A DNA stretch of 64,000 bases from Hymenopellis radicata (GCA_015501595.1 JADNRX010000220.1:28248-92247); one strand, 5' to 3'. Positions 44,530 to 57,750 are shown, counted from the stretch's first letter. The notes: generated by a model not told the origin, from the letters alone. Program-made: numbers and translations.

Positions 44530-46396
44530 TCATTCGAAGACGACTTCGCGAAGTCGACCCTTTGCTCCTGCTCCCTTGAGATCGTGATTTCGATGACTGC
44601 TGGCTCCGGGTGCTGGGGCTATCAGTAAAGCGGGCATCTGAATGCAAATACTAACCTGAGCGAAGGTTATCCCCGAGTGGGAATCGGATCGTCTGTGTCG
44701 CGGTTGTCTAGACGGCGCTATGGAATGGCGAACGTTTAGCCTATGGAAATCGTAAGCATGCATTTCAGCATTAACGACCCCGCTCACGACGCCATCACGG
44801 AGTTGACATATACTACAAGTGCTTATGAGCAATCTGCGAAAATTGACTAGCAGACACACCTACGTTTCGAAAGAATCAAGTGAGCTGGCAACCAGTACGT
44901 ATGGTTCGGATAACCTGCAAACTGTAATGACGAGTATCATTGCTGTTTCACCTCCAACTGTCAGCGGTACTCACCAGTACAAAGTAGACAACCTGAGCAA
45001 GTCTAAGCCGGCGACTGTCAGTACTGCTAAGCCAGCAAGGTAAGTAGGACACTCACGTCGCCAAACCACTTCGAGTAGCAATGTAGAGGATCAGCTTCTC
45101 AACCATAGTCCGAGTTCTAGGATTTGCATCAGTAGAGTGAGGACGGGGCGTGAAACACCCAAACTCTTTGAAGGTTCGGCTCAGTCCTTTCTTTCGCAGA
45201 TAGAAAATGAGGGCTACTGCAATGAGGATGTCGTTCAAGGCCGAGGTACCTTTAATGACACCCCGTATAATCTGGTGCAAGTTGAGAGCTTGAAGCCAAG
45301 CCGAAGAGGAACTCTCACGTTATCTCGAGGGATGTCGTAGACGGCGAGATTGGGATCCTGAAAGACTTCATTGGTATCATCTACGGACTTCAGTTAGGAA
45401 AGGCAACCTGTAAGCGGGAAATACCACTCACATATTCCCAAAACTTCGGGTGCACGCATGTTAGCATGGATCGCGTTCGTGTTACGTTGTCGATGGAAAC
45501 CCACCCAGTGCAGCGAGGCTCAGGAACGCCTGAGGGGTTGTAATCGTCGTACTTGCTGATGGATAAGGGTACTCACTATGATGCACGTCAGAACTCGATT
45601 GTGTGACACTAGACATGATAAGTAACGGTACTAGTAAACATCATGAACGCAGAGACTCACGACTCCATATCTGATTTGTGTAGAAGCTACTAAGATAAGT
45701 AGAGGCGTATCGGATTTGAGTGGGGCATACCATTGCGCAATCAAGATGACAGCCGTCTAGTAGCAGAATCAAACAATATTCAGTGCTTACAGGTTACACC
45801 GAAGAAGTGACTCACCGTGATACCATTCTCGGCCTATGGTGGCGATGGTGAGAGGCGAGATGCAGTTCCGATGATAGTACTCAACAACAAAAGTCCTGGA
45901 ATTCGGTCTGAGTCAATTCTGACACAATACAGGATACTATACGCACAGGGGAACGAGGACCAGTTTGCTGCTCGGCTGCCCGAAGTTGACAACAAGATGC
46001 GTATACATCGATGCCGCAACAAGTGCCGTTGTAAGCGAGTCCAGCAAGCTAGTTTAGTATGTGAGAGATTTCGCCGAAATTCCGACCTAGGAAACTTTAC
46101 AAGAGTAGTAGAATCTGGTCGAAGATCAGCCTGTCTGATTGCCTGTCATCTGAGAAGGAGAGTGCACCGTGAGCCTGACAAGCCAGCGGTCGTTCGGACA
46201 GTAGTGACGGGCATAGAAGAATGTCTGCAGTACGGTTGCGCCGTACAATCTGTAACGAAGTTGAGCATTGGTACTAGCGGATGGGGAAATGGGCCGTCAC
46301 GAACATCGTTGCCAAAGTGAAGCCTACGAGCGTGTTAGAGTACACATCCCGAACGGCCGAGGCTACAGCAGCGGCTTTCGTTTCCAGTGAGGCCAT
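44530..46396 (-). CDS. DUF6534-type membrane protein (copy 2)
   Basis: Starts MASLETKAAAVASAV at 46396, then VYSNTLVGFTLATI joined by a 57-nt-class intron to LYGATVLQTFFYARHYCPND. Further exons include KGTSALNDILIAVALIFYLR and MVEKLILYIATRSGLAT (45060-45280). The last are TYWLPAHLILSKLYVNSVMAS and LNVRHSIAPSRQPRHR (44700-44950). Order and motifs match copies 1 and 3. The exons in 45.3-45.9 kb were not all resolved. The stop at 44530 lies only 51 bases beyond the UbiA stop, so the two genes converge. Function unknown. Confidence 0.65.
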
Positions 46397-47209
46397 CGAT
46401 GTTGATGATTAAGTTAAGTCCTTCCTTATCTTGGTCCTTCTATGCTCTGGTTTACGCGCTTACTTAGCTGCTGATGAGCCCGCGCGGTCTTCGACTGCGG
46501 CAAACAGTAACCGACGGTGTTGACGGTCAGTATGATATTATTAATCGGGGTGGAGAATTAACTAGCCCGAATGTGGAGACGCCGTCGTTCTATTCTTCCA
46601 GCACATGCAGTATCGCCTATTTCTTGCCATCAGCGCCTAAAGTCCAACAGAAACATCAGATTTCGATTTAGACGCGTCGAATTTGGCCTTTCGGAACCAG
46701 ACAACGAATGCAGACTGTATGGTAAACAAGCGCGCGGGCCGCATATGTCGTCAGATTGTCGTCCCCGGTGATAGCCCCGTAGCCTGTGTAACTTCAACAT
46801 TAGGGCAAGGCCTACCTCTCATGGTCCCGCGAGCGTCCAGGGAATGGTCTGGTTCTACGGTAAGGCGCCGAATGCCTGCCCGGCTTTGGCCCTCACCTCA
46901 TATCATGTTCTTTGGACTATGTGGAACCTACTGGTCTAGCGTACGTCACTCAGTGGCACTGAGCTGGCTTTGATCGGGCGAATGTTGTGGGTCCACCTCA
47001 TGGCCGAGGATGTACTTATCTATATTCACATGTGACATAATTCCACGACAACAACGCCAATCCTCTCGGACACAAAATTCAGCACACCTGCAAGTCGAAG
47101 TTATCTGTCCTGCAGAAATGACGTCGTCAGACTTCCTTCCCTCCGCCTCTGAGCCATACTCTCTCTCGCGAGATAGAACGATCTCCGCGTCATTGCCAAC
47201 CCTTTGCTA
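46397..47209. other. Intergenic between two DUF6534-type genes
   Basis: No gene recognised; it holds the promoter of copy 2 and the 3' flank of copy 3. Confidence 0.35.
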
Positions 47210-49064
47210 TCATAGACATGCGGTTACGGGACGGGAGCTTCGTTTCATTAACGGGCTCACCCTAGAATTGTCCAGACGAGGAAGGTTTACTCTTGTTGCC
47301 CCGGATGAGGGGAGGGGAGAAAGCGAGTACGTGATTTCATCTGCGTCCGGTAAGATGGTCCGGAAGTTCAACCTAAAATGGAGTCAGACACGATCCCCTA
47401 GAAGCGCCAGTCACCTCACGACGCGAGTACGGAGTTGATGTAGACTAGGAAAACTTTTGAGCCATCTAATCGGTGTAGAAGTATCTAGGATGCATTACCT
47501 TTCGACAGGAGCTGATGGATGGGCAGCCAGTATGTCCGATCAGGAAAGGCTGCGTACTTCAGTGACATCAGTGAACTGCCATACGTAGATAAGTACAGCA
47601 CTTACAGTCACGAAGAATATGATCTGGACGAGTCTAACAAAGAATTGATGAGACTAGTTCGAGGAACGCATATTTCCGGGGTAAGCATACGTCGCTACGG
47701 TCGCCCGACAGGCCGCATACTTGATGATTTTGTCGATGATCGTCTCCGTCCTAGGATAGGATGCGGTTAGCAGTGCGAATACTTAGTGGGATTGAGATAC
47801 CCATGGATTCCGGTCCTCTTCGAGCTAAGGTAGTATGCCAGAAACGCAGCAAGAAGCATATCGTCCAACGCCGAAAGCCCTTTGATGACGCCCCGTATGA
47901 TCTGGTAACCCGTTTAGTCGTCTCGCTGAAATTGGGGAAGAGATAGAATGAGGCTGACATTATCGCTCGGAATCATCAACACCGAGAGATGAGGATTAGA
48001 ATAGCTGCCAAACAGTGAGAAATCGGTGGCGAGGAATCGATTGCACATACATTTTATGAGTGTCAACTAGATGCAGTCAATGATGAGTCTGTGGACACTA
48101 ACGGAACGAAATGGACAAACTTATTCCGAGAACTAAGTAAGGACTGCCTTGAGTCTCGTCTGTGCATTATAACAGGAACTCACCAAACGCTGCGACAGAG
48201 AGGCCGGCCTGACGAACTTAGAAGGGTAGTTACACCTAGTAGGGACTTACTAGTGGGATAGTCACGAAGACATTGGCTGAAACTGAATGACCACGATGAG
48301 CGCGGATCCCAGGAGAATGGGCGATCACATACCGCTCCATATTTGATATACGAAGAACCTGCAAGCAAGGTAAGAGAGCGAAGACTGAAATCGAGTTACA
48401 CATGCATCTGGGCGACGAAAATTATCGCTGTCTGTAAATTGTGGATCAGAGGAAAGAGAATGCGGTAGGCGAACCGTGATGCCGTTTTCGGTCTTTCCGT
48501 AGTATGGGATCAGCTGCAGGTTCTCAACAAATCGAGCAATTCCAGCGTACAGAAAATGTCCTAGAGGAGATGCTGAGTGAGAAGTCAAAGTCAGAAGAGG
48601 CTTCAACAAACAGCGGAATTATTACGACGTGAAATACGTCCTTCCCGATATTGGATACGAGATATGTGTGCAAAGATGCAGCTACAAGTGCAGTTCCGAG
48701 GCTATCGAGAACCCTATCAGAGGATGAGGAAAGGCCGCGCACGAGCGAGGCACACCCACCATAACAAACACACCTGCAGAGAGCTCAGAAGGCCATCGAC
48801 AACTATGTACATTGACTGACGTACCAAGCATTTCAGCCACCAACGATCCTTTCCAAAGAACGTGCGATAGTACAAGAACGTCTGCAGCACCGTTATACCA
48901 TAAACGCTAGGAGGTTGAATCAGTCATGCATGAGTTGTCGAGATACGCCCACTGTACGTTGTCGCAAGCGTAAATCCAATGATGGTATTGCTATAGACGT
49001 CCTTGATACGTGCGGTCAATAGTTGCACTATAAGTTCACTTTGCTGGGCGGTTGGGGTAGACAT
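47210..49064 (-). CDS. DUF6534-type membrane protein (copy 3)
   Basis: Starts MSTPTAQQSELIVQLL at 49064, runs to VYSNTIIGFTLATT, and is spliced to VYGITVLQTFLYYRTFFGKD. Then come VLDSLGTALVAASLHTYLVS (48640-48720), RFFVYQIWSG (about 48350), KGLSALDDMLLAAFLAYYLS (47830-47900) and TIIDKIIKYAACRATVAT. The last exons read TYWLPIHQLLSK, VYINSVLAS and LNFRTILPDADE, with a stop at 47210. The NS-L-S-LN-R motif at the end is the family signature. N-terminal similarity to copy 2 and shared intron positions show a tandem duplication. Confidence 0.7.
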
Positions 49065-52000
49065 GGCCTGTAGAAGCGCAGACGGGTTGATCTCGCATCT
49101 GTAAAATATACGAAAGCATCACTGCCAGTGCATTGCCCGCCTCCGTGACCTAAATCAACGATACATCACTATCAGCGTTACCCACTAAGTCTATTAATAG
49201 GACCACAGACGTAGAAGCCCCATTCAATTAACGAGCCAGTCCATCAGCTTGGTCTTCTCCTTCTACCCGATAGCAGACCTCCTTGATCAACGAGCAGAAG
49301 AAATCCGCGAGGATTAGAGCGGCGTCTAACACTCATCAGAATATGCGGGAAGGCATGTGGTCGTCTATGTTCATCGCAACATGGATATCGCCGCATGAGA
49401 AGAAAGCGGACCGAGGAGGAAACCGTTCCTGGGGAAGATCGAGTAAGCCGTGCGAACTGGGGGCTACTCTTGAGGAAGAAACGGCATGCAAACAGTTACC
49501 CTGTGAACTCTTCTCCACGGCGCTTAGGAGAGGAGCGCTCGATCCGTGAAGGTCGCCATGCGTTGGGACGTATAGTAAAAGTCGATGTAGCGTGCATGTA
49601 AGGGTGATGGTCAGTATTTGGTCGTGTTGTGTAGAGCCTTTCGACCTCCTTCGACCTATTATAGGTCCATCAGTTACAAGATTGCATTGGCCAGTCTTGC
49701 CTCCCTACATCGGTACTCAATGTTGCGGTCCAGGTCGCGAGAGAAAGCGAATCAAGATCAATAACTAAGTAGCCATTTAATTCTCATAATTTACGGCGAC
49801 CTTTCCCTGAAGATCCTTGTTAGTGCATCACCGTGAATTTTTGGGGTTTTAGCTCTTGATTAACACCTCTCTCGACGGAGCCACCACATGTAACCTCCAC
49901 CAATGTTTGACAAGTGGCTTTCTGAGATTGACGACAAGATGCGTATGAGGAGTATGATCGTCAATTGAGATGGGTCGCGAATGCCGGGAGGGCGACTCGA
50001 AACGGCGCGTCTCGATATTTTGAATCGAGTACAACAGACACGGGCGTGCACCTGAAGCGGATCCAATTGGAGATGCTCCAGTCGCCCGAGACATTCCCTG
50101 CGCAAAGTATCAAGCTGAAAAACACGTCCCAACTCTCCGTTCTCCATCCCGAACGCTGTGATGGTCATCAAAGGGACAGCCGTCCTCAGGCTGATTCACG
50201 GAGACAGATGTCGCGACTCGACGCGAGTCAGGAATAGCCGCTTTATTTTCCGGAGAAGCGATACGACATCCTCGAGTTATAGTATCTCCGTGCTGGGAGA
50301 CGCCCTACGTCTAGTCGGATCTCGCGCTAGCTCTGAGCGACCTGCGTGGGCGGTGGCGATTACGAACGTGTCTCCGCTGCCGGGCAGCGTCCAAGCTGAA
50401 GAACAAATGGCGTAGTGTGGACTGACGAAATGAAACGAGGGCTCACGATTTCAGGTCATGGTTCTGCTGCGACGATGCTGCGACTCAGTCTCGTCTATTA
50501 GCTCCTGGACCATACATCTTCGTAGTTGCTGGCAAGAACGAAGCCGGGAAGAGACTTCGCGGGTGGTAGACGCCGGCCTCTGAACTACACGTTATTGATG
50601 CGCGGTGCTAGCGGCAAACCTCTTCCTGTAACTTCAACTGACATTCTCCCATATCATCTTGCGTTCTAAATTTCCAGTACGAGCCCGTCTAGGAAAGCAT
50701 TCTCCTTTCCTTCAATGCCAAAGACTAGCCTCGATCAATGCAAGTCTGCGACAAAGACGAGCATGTCGCCATTGTTCCTACCAGCTGGGAAAGGCAAGGA
50801 TTTGCGACGAACAAGACTATATAGAGAGGAGGCTCATCGAGATTTACCGCCTCCCTTTCCTCACTCTCCCTTCGGCGCTGACGGCGCGTCTTCCTCCCAT
50901 GCGCCCTACCGCGGCGAAACGCGCCACGAGGTTTCAAGGAAGCTACCTTGAGCCCCGTACGGACACACCTCCCTGCGTTGCTCCCCCCCGAAACGATGGA
51001 AGCCCGAGACAGCCTCAAGCTACGCGTTCATTGGTGACAAGGGTTCCAGTTCGTGAGTGCATGAATCGCCATGAATCGCCAGAGAGGAACATTCAATGGT
51101 CCGAAGACTTGACCGAAGAAGCGAAACGGCGTGAAGGCGTAGTTCAGTGGCGTGCGCTTTAGGTCCTGCGAGTGTCGACGAGATACAGGGAACATGTACC
51201 GCTGGCTGACTTCGAGGCAAAATGCGCGCATGTATACTATAACACGCAGAGAACGATCCCTTCATGCCAATGATCAGACCACTGACAGGTTAGACTATTT
51301 CCATGAAGAAAAACCAACCGTGAGATACTTGCCCAGCATCTACCCGAACACCGTTCATGTGGAGCTTGTCAAGCATTAAACTGCCACTGGAAGACGACGT
51401 TTCATTGCACGGTGACGACATCGTGAAGCCTACATTTGTTAACGACAGATGACGACGACGTTTCCTGCTCGGCTCGCTTCCAATCCCGACACAAGTTACT
51501 TTTACCTGCAGCGTTTACAAATCACCTCACCGTTTCTTCGGCTTCACATGTCCTTGATGATAGATCACATCGAAAAGGTAAACTCACAAGTCTATTAGAA
51601 AATAAAAGGGCATGTCAAGACATCTAAAACCGAGGCGTCGTCGAAGAGAAGAACGGGAATATAAAGCAGACAGAGAAAGTCTCAGAACGTTGGCAGAATG
51701 CTTAGAGGTAAAGTCCTGGGGCGCTATTTTCACTGAGGCGGCGTAGAGACTGCGCGGACGGTCAATCATTATAAAATGGGTACAGGAGGAAATAAGCGTA
51801 CCGTATGCATTCGTGCGACCCGACATTCAGGCACGGAGACCGTAATCGTCCTATCCTCTTCCGTGTGGGTGTAGGTGGGAACTATCTTCGGCGCATCATT
51901 GTTGTTTTGTGGTCATCCCTTGGTGTCTGGCTCGCCGTGGCCGTCGTGCATGTGACTTTGGTCATTATTGCTGAGGCTGTCGCGTGGGCACTCCGCCAGG

Positions 52001-54059
52001 TGCGCAGGTTACTGTGCGTCACGTCGTCGCTGCATTTGTTGTCCGCGTCGTCAGTAATGCTTGCTGTAATCGTAGACATTGTCGGGATGCCGGTAGCGGC
52101 CGTCTTTGTCGAAGCTTGCTGTGGTGGTGGTCGTCTGGGATCTCTCTGACAAGAGGAATAAACGTGTCAGCCGACGGGGAACGGAATCAGATGCCATGCG
52201 GGTGATATTCGCAGGGGGAATGCCAACACATTTCAGGAGGGCTGTGAGCGGGAGAAAGGGCGCTGGGAAGACGTGGCCCGTAGCGCCAGAGAAGCGCTGT
52301 AGGCAAGATTAGCAGGGCAAAGCGCTACCCTGTGAGGCGCACCTAATCAGGACATCGCGCCATCCCACCATCGACCATGCATGCACTTCTGGAACTCGCG
52401 CACACTCCATGGGTCCTCCAGCCGCGAATGGGCGCCGATGGCTCGATTCCAATCTGTCCTCGGCGCGTAGACCGGCATGTCAAGGGTTCCTAAAATTAAG
52501 GTTCTCGGCGATGCGCAGGACTCTTGGTAGAGGACGTACCATGTGCGAAGATTCTGTAGCGCTTGGGCTGAACGCCTAAAGAGCCCCTAGGACGCAAGTC
52601 GCGCCAGCCATGATGACGGGAAGGAAGAAAAAAGCTACCTGCCAAATGCGGAACGTCCGCCGATCTTCCTTGATCTGATTCGACCACCTTCATTGCTTCT
52701 TTATCTCGTCGCCGCGCAATTGTACGCTTTCTGGCCGACGTATCAAGCGCCGCTCACTTTTACTACTAGGCCCTTCCTTTAAGTTTAACGACTTGGCACG
52801 ATACGTACGGTCCTGATGAATTCCGTCGGATGACTCTACGTCGCGTCACAGCGATACAGACGTGTCCCTACTACACGAAGAAGTATGCAATTACTGACTA
52901 ATATTCCTAGTAGCATGCGGAGGTCCCTCTACAAAGCTTCGCTGTAACTTCGCCGACATAATCTTCGTCTTGATTTATCGTTGGCTGTTCGTAAGTATCG
53001 AATGTTCTTTCCCAATCGCCGACTCCGTTGATACTCACCCGTTTTTCACAGACGGGACTCATAACATGGTACGCTGCGCTCCACCGCCTCGTCTGTCGTT
53101 CCGAGAACTTATTTCTTCGATTTGATCATCCAGCATAGCCTCGGTTCTGGTTCTCGTTCTGTAAGTACACCAATTTCAGTATCTTCCCGTACTCATCGCT
53201 GCTAGTTTGTTACCATGCATGACAACTGTACGTATTCCCGTCGATGTCATAGGAAATGATGTCTGATACACCCATGGTAGTCATTTGGCTATCCTTTCTC
53301 CCGACGCGTAAGGACATTTCAATGCAGATTAAGTATCTGACCCGTTGTTTAGTGTACTCGAATTCCGTCCTCTCGAGGTAGGCGACATTGAAATGAATAC
53401 TCTCTACGTGCATAACAAGCTTTTCAGCCTCAATGGAAGAGCCGTTCTTCGGAAGGGAATCGCCGTCGGTGCGGAACCAACAATTGGAGGGATTTATTTC
53501 AAGACTCGCAGCCAGGAGGTACTCGTTTCCGTATAACATCGCGCTTCTTACATTTCATTGCTATCAGAAGAGCAACGGTCAAGCACTCAAAAGTTCCCTC
53601 AGGTTTTGGCCTGTGATATAGGAAGCGACTCAGTGGCATCGAATCTATCTGAAAGGTTTGACGAAGACGGTAATTACTCGATATCGGTCCACCAATGAGC
53701 GGCGGTAGTAGTCGCAAGTGGCCGCTATGGAAATGAAGAAGTTCACGATTCGTAGAACGCCCCACCTGCTGCCAGTACAGCATCCGTGAAAGCTTCTTTG
53801 CAAAAGGCGAAAATGTGTAAGTAGAGGGTGAGCAGAGCCTAAGACGATCTCTACCCCACTTCCGGAAGCATTCGAGTATCACGAGCGCGAGTCCGACAGG
53901 TCAAGGAGAACAGGACGCCTACAAGTATAGTGCGCATGAGATTCTGTCGGGACTCCATGGGCGCCGAGTGGACAACAGCTTGTGATCCTCTAGACGTTCA
54001 AGGTGGATAGCCTTGTAAGTGATTGAAGTATAGATCCCTTCTAGTGAAAAGCAATGGCT
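49065..54059. other. Gene-poor stretch, nothing recognised
   Basis: Many frames of 60-170 codons exist on both strands, often overlapping (49965-50415, 50659-51162, 51805-52149, 53210-53882), but none resembles a known family and no clear exon chain emerged. Frequent stops, mixed composition and closeness to the chromosome end fit decayed or rapidly evolving subtelomeric sequence. Confidence 0.3.
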
Positions 54060-54544
54060 TCACTGCGAAGCTCTCCATATATCGTGGATAAGAGGCGTTG
54101 GGCCACTATCCGGCCGTATGACGGGGAGGGACGAGAGGATAGTCGATATCACTGTGTATTGCAACCTAACACAGTGATAATATAGCACGTCCGCTATGCG
54201 TCCGAGGGATGACGATCCGGAAGAGGACGAGTGCACTGGTATAGGTAAACTATCCCGAGTGTTGTGTTGAAAACTGGGCCTGCCCGGTTCACGGTCACGT
54301 GGGAAAACGGAAAGGGACCGTGAAGGGGAGAGCGAGAGTCCCGAGGGAAACCTGGCTGAAACCGACGGGACCCGGGCAGAACGACCAGTCTTGAGCGTGT
54401 GGGAAACCGGATTCGAGACGAGAACCGAATCAGGAGACACCAACCCAGGCGAAGCCTCACTCAACTGATTCGGGCTAGGGAACGAATCCAGTTTCCCCAC
54501 CCAGAGGCTGAGCAAACACAACACACGATACACAATCAAATGAA

Positions 54545-54680
54545 TAACGATTCACGTCGGGTAGAGTAGCGAGTACGATAATAATTCTAAAAGCAACGGT
54601 AGCGAGTACGAGTACGATAACAGCAGCGACAGCGAGTACGATAACAGCAGCAATAACGAGTACGATATGAGCCACGAGGC
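54545..54680. repeat. AGCGAGTACGATA minisatellite
   Basis: The core AGCGAGTACGATAACAGCAG and shortened versions (GCGAGTACGATAATAA, ACGAGTACGATATGAG) recur about six times, in units of about 12-24 bases. Confidence 0.7.
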
Positions 54681-54696
54681 GGGTACGGTATAAGCA

Positions 54697-55479
54697 TTAA
54701 TCACAATCATCTAATGAGCTTTCATAAGATTCAACGAGCGCAGACGGGATTTTTGAAGCAATCCGGAACTTTTCGAAAACAGCAGCGAGATCGTCTATGT
54801 GGGCTTTTTTATAAGCCTTCGATGTCGAGAGCGGGATGATCTCCTCCACGCGACGCCAATAAAGTAGGAAAGACAGGGATGTCCAGCTGCCCGCGGCAGC
54901 CACCGTCTCGGGGGGCACGCCTGCCAGTAATAGTTCCACAGCTCCCCCGATCCAGAAGCTGTGTCCCAGTACGTGGTAGAGACCGTTTCTCTTCCAGGAT
55001 TTTTGACAGAACGATAAAAAGGCGCCTTTCGACAGGTGTGACCATTTGGAGGATGATGCCGCGAAGGCGAAGAAAGGAGCGCCGCCCGATACTGAGGCGT
55101 TCACTTTCAAGTGGTTCTTCAACGCAGCCACGGGGCATAGTTCGTCGGCCCGTGCTGTCAAGATAATCGTCGCACCAGCTTCTTTGGTGGTCTTGGTCCA
55201 AGGTATACGAATGTTCGCTGACTTGACGCCGCCACGAAGAACGGGAAAATTCACCCTTGTAACGAGTTAGGACACAGGATCAAATGAACATCAGATCACA
55301 TACGAAGTGTCCCGTGTGACGTGGTACGCGGAATCGAATTCGGACACCTTAGACACCAGGACTTCGCCTAGTCGCCTGCATCCCCAGAACGCGCAAGTGG
55401 CCGCCGCCCAGATCGCGGCGTCTCTCGGCTTGCTGAGATCCACATCTCGACGAAGAGCCAGGAGATGCTCCATGGACAC
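54697..55479 (-). pseudogene. Truncated tyrosine recombinase
   Basis: Two exons, about 55479-55304 and 55255-54697, join in phase 2. The catalytic-domain Arg I region is CAFWGCRRLGEVLV. The HxxR box reads LGHSFWIGG, so the expected Arg is Trp. The end motif SWTSLSFLLYWRRVEEIIPL carries the probable nucleophilic Tyr. Such domains occur in fungal Crypton and DIRS-like elements. No N-terminal core-binding domain is found; upstream sequence changes into TAGGG-rich repeats. The lost Arg and truncation point to an inactive copy. Confidence 0.7.
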
Positions 55480-55534
55480 TGGCGCCCGTAACGGCCTATC
55501 TATAGTATCTCATAAGTCTGCCCCACCTGATTTA

Positions 55535-55725
55535 GACCCTAGCCTAGGGGTCGCTTCAGCCTGAACTAACCCACCTCTAGGGTTATCACCTATATATGGC
55601 AACTACCTCGGCCCATCCTCAGACTGAACCTAGGGTTCCCTTTCAGCCTGAACCAAACCCTAAGCCACACTCTAGGGTTCCATTTCAGCCTGAAACACCA
55701 CCACCACCAAACCCTAGGGTTTCCT
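55535..55725. repeat. Interstitial telomere-like motifs
   Basis: CCTAGGG, CTAGGGTT, CCCTAAG, ACCCTAGGGTTTCC and similar motifs occur about eight times, in repeats that also share CCTTTCAGCCTGAA. They are degenerate relative to (TTAGGG)n and lie about 8 kb from the true end. Confidence 0.6.
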
Positions 55726-55739
55726 CCGCCCTCCCCTCT

Positions 55740-56250
55740 CCTCCCTCCCTTCACCGCTGCCCTTCTCCTCCTTCAACGTTCTCAGCAACGCGCTGCTCCT
55801 CCTCCCCATCATCGCTCTCCTCCCTCCCCAGCCACTCGCCGCTCCTCGTCATCATCAAAGTGCGCTCGCCTCTCCTCCTCCTCCTCCTCTCACCACTCCT
55901 TCTCCTTCTCGATGAGCACTCAGTCATCGACGCCACTCACCTCTGTTTCTCCTCAACATCGATCCTCAGCCACTCGCCGCTCAAGCGCACTTGCCCCTCC
56001 CTGCGCCTTCTCCTTCTCGATGAGCATTCACTCATCGACACCACTCACCTCTGTTCCTCCTCAACATCGATCCTCAGCCACTCGCCGCTCTCCCTGCGCC
56101 TTCTCCTTCTCGACGACCTCAAGCGCCTACGCGTCGCCGCTCCTCACCTCCTTCTTGATATCCTCAGCACCTACTGCGCATTGTCATCACCTGCCTCAAA
56201 GCGCTTCTTCCACTGCTATTCGTACCTATTGTCTTGCAGCACTGTGCGTC
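55740..56250. repeat. CT-rich low-complexity region with a duplicated 110-bp unit
   Basis: TCC/CTC-rich sequence. A unit beginning CTCCTTCTCGATGAGCA at about 55900 repeats at about 56007, with a partial third start at 56102. It forms long open frames rich in Ser, Pro and Leu that I regard as non-coding. Confidence 0.6.
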
Positions 56251-56770
56251 ACTAATTGCTGACTAGGGTTAGGGTGACGAAATAATAATCCGCGCGCTAA
56301 AGAAAAGGGCGAAGTAGGATAAGGCGGGGTGTTATTGAAACACACCTTGGACCTTTCGCTTTTATGCTCTTCAGATCCTACTCGGGGTCGACACATGTGA
56401 TTTTGAGGCTCAGTCAGCAGAGTTACCTTGGGCTCGAGGCCGTAATGCTATTGGTTAGTATAAATAAACGCTAAGCATGTGAAAAGAGGGAATAGATTAG
56501 CTTTTCACGTGATACTGTACACGTACCTTGGTCCGGTACTAGGGTGTTATGAGAAGGGCTGGATGGGGCATTTGGTAAGGTAAAAAAAAAATTATGAGTT
56601 GAGACCTTTTCGGGATTTAAAACATTAGGTTTCATGCCAAAAGTAATCTTAGTTTCATCATATCATCAACCGTTCTTGCGCAATGGGTCCGTCACCTACG
56701 GGGGGGGGGTGAAATGAAATTTTTTAAAGTCAAGTTGGGAAAAAAAAAACCAAGGTGATAATAAGAAATG
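56251..56770. other. AT-richer intergenic region
   Basis: It contains homopolymer runs (A at 56581-56590, G at 56701-56710, A at 56742-56750). No gene seen. Confidence 0.4.
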
Positions 56771-56783
56771 AAGTGTGAGCACG

Positions 56784-57140
56784 AGTATCCACCTGAGTGC
56801 GAGTGTCTGCCTTTGGGCCACGAGCACCCGGCGGCGGACACCTAGGTGGATACTAGGGATCCGAACTGTATGCTTTACGGTGCATTACGGTTTGAAGCCG
56901 TCCCGGACCCGTAACCGTAAAGGTCCGTTCAAGACGGCGTCCATACAGGTGGGGGATTGGACTCTGGAGGCCGTGGTTAACCCGTACCACTTTGGCCAGG
57001 CACGAGCCTCCAAATAAGGAAATTTCAGGTTCCGCCATAGGCAGAACTGTTCAAATAAGGTAATTTAAGGGTCTGTGAAGCTGTTCGCTGTAACTTCAGA
57101 TCATAACGGGTCACAGGCTGTGAAGTTACGGTTGAAACAC
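56784..57140. repeat. Cluster of short inverted repeats
   Basis: AGTATCCACCT near 56785 pairs with AGGTGGATACT near 56843. TACGGTT and AACCGTA pair at about 56885-56920. GTAACTTCA and TGAAGTTAC pair at about 57090-57126. These could form hairpins and may belong to a small element or a regulatory RNA-free repeat. No coding content. Confidence 0.45.
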
Positions 57141-57750
57141 TACAGTAGATGTTCAACGACAGTATTAAAGTGATCTTAGTAGAGAGTTAAAATTGGGCCC
57201 TAGAGTAACGCCCAAAAAGGAAATTTCAAGTATAGAAGAAGGAGGGTGGCCTGGGAGGGGAAAGGAATCATATCATCTCTCTTGCCTTCTGTTATTACTA
57301 ATTCATAGACATTCATATTGCATCTCTCGCTTAGTCATTGTTTATGAACTGAATCAAAGGGCAACAGATCTGAAGATATTTTCACTAGTGCATCTCATAT
57401 TCACATCAGTCCACTAATCAATTTTATTAGACTGATACCAAGAATCGCAGAGGTGCTAAAGTCTGATACAGATCAGGTAAAATCTGATGCGTGCAACCCA
57501 GATTGGCGCATAGATTGTGGTCCAGACTTGAAGGCTATAGATCATTTATATATGATCTGGAAGGATTCGTACTCTCAGACGGTCGAACATCAATGACAAC
57601 CTTGAAATTTTAGTCGGCACAGAATAGCTATTTGGACGATTGCCGGGTGTGACCATATAGTGGCGGCAACAATTTCAATGGCGCTGGATGCCTCCCAAGG
57701 TGGCAGTCTTATAGGTGTACAATATGTCTGGGCTCCAACACATTCCATAC
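57141..57750. other. Spacer left of the satellite array
   Basis: No gene recognised. Several direct short motifs of the form GATCTGA/GTCTGATACAGATC lie at 57445-57560. Confidence 0.3.

Noticed and set aside
51805..52149. Hydrophobic 114-codon frame suggesting a membrane protein
   Set aside because: The opposite strand is equally open, composition is repetitive, and no family motif is visible.
55596..56255. 219-codon plus-strand frame rich in Pro/Ser/Leu
   Set aside because: It is formed by CT-rich low-complexity sequence and a duplicated unit; no domain is seen.
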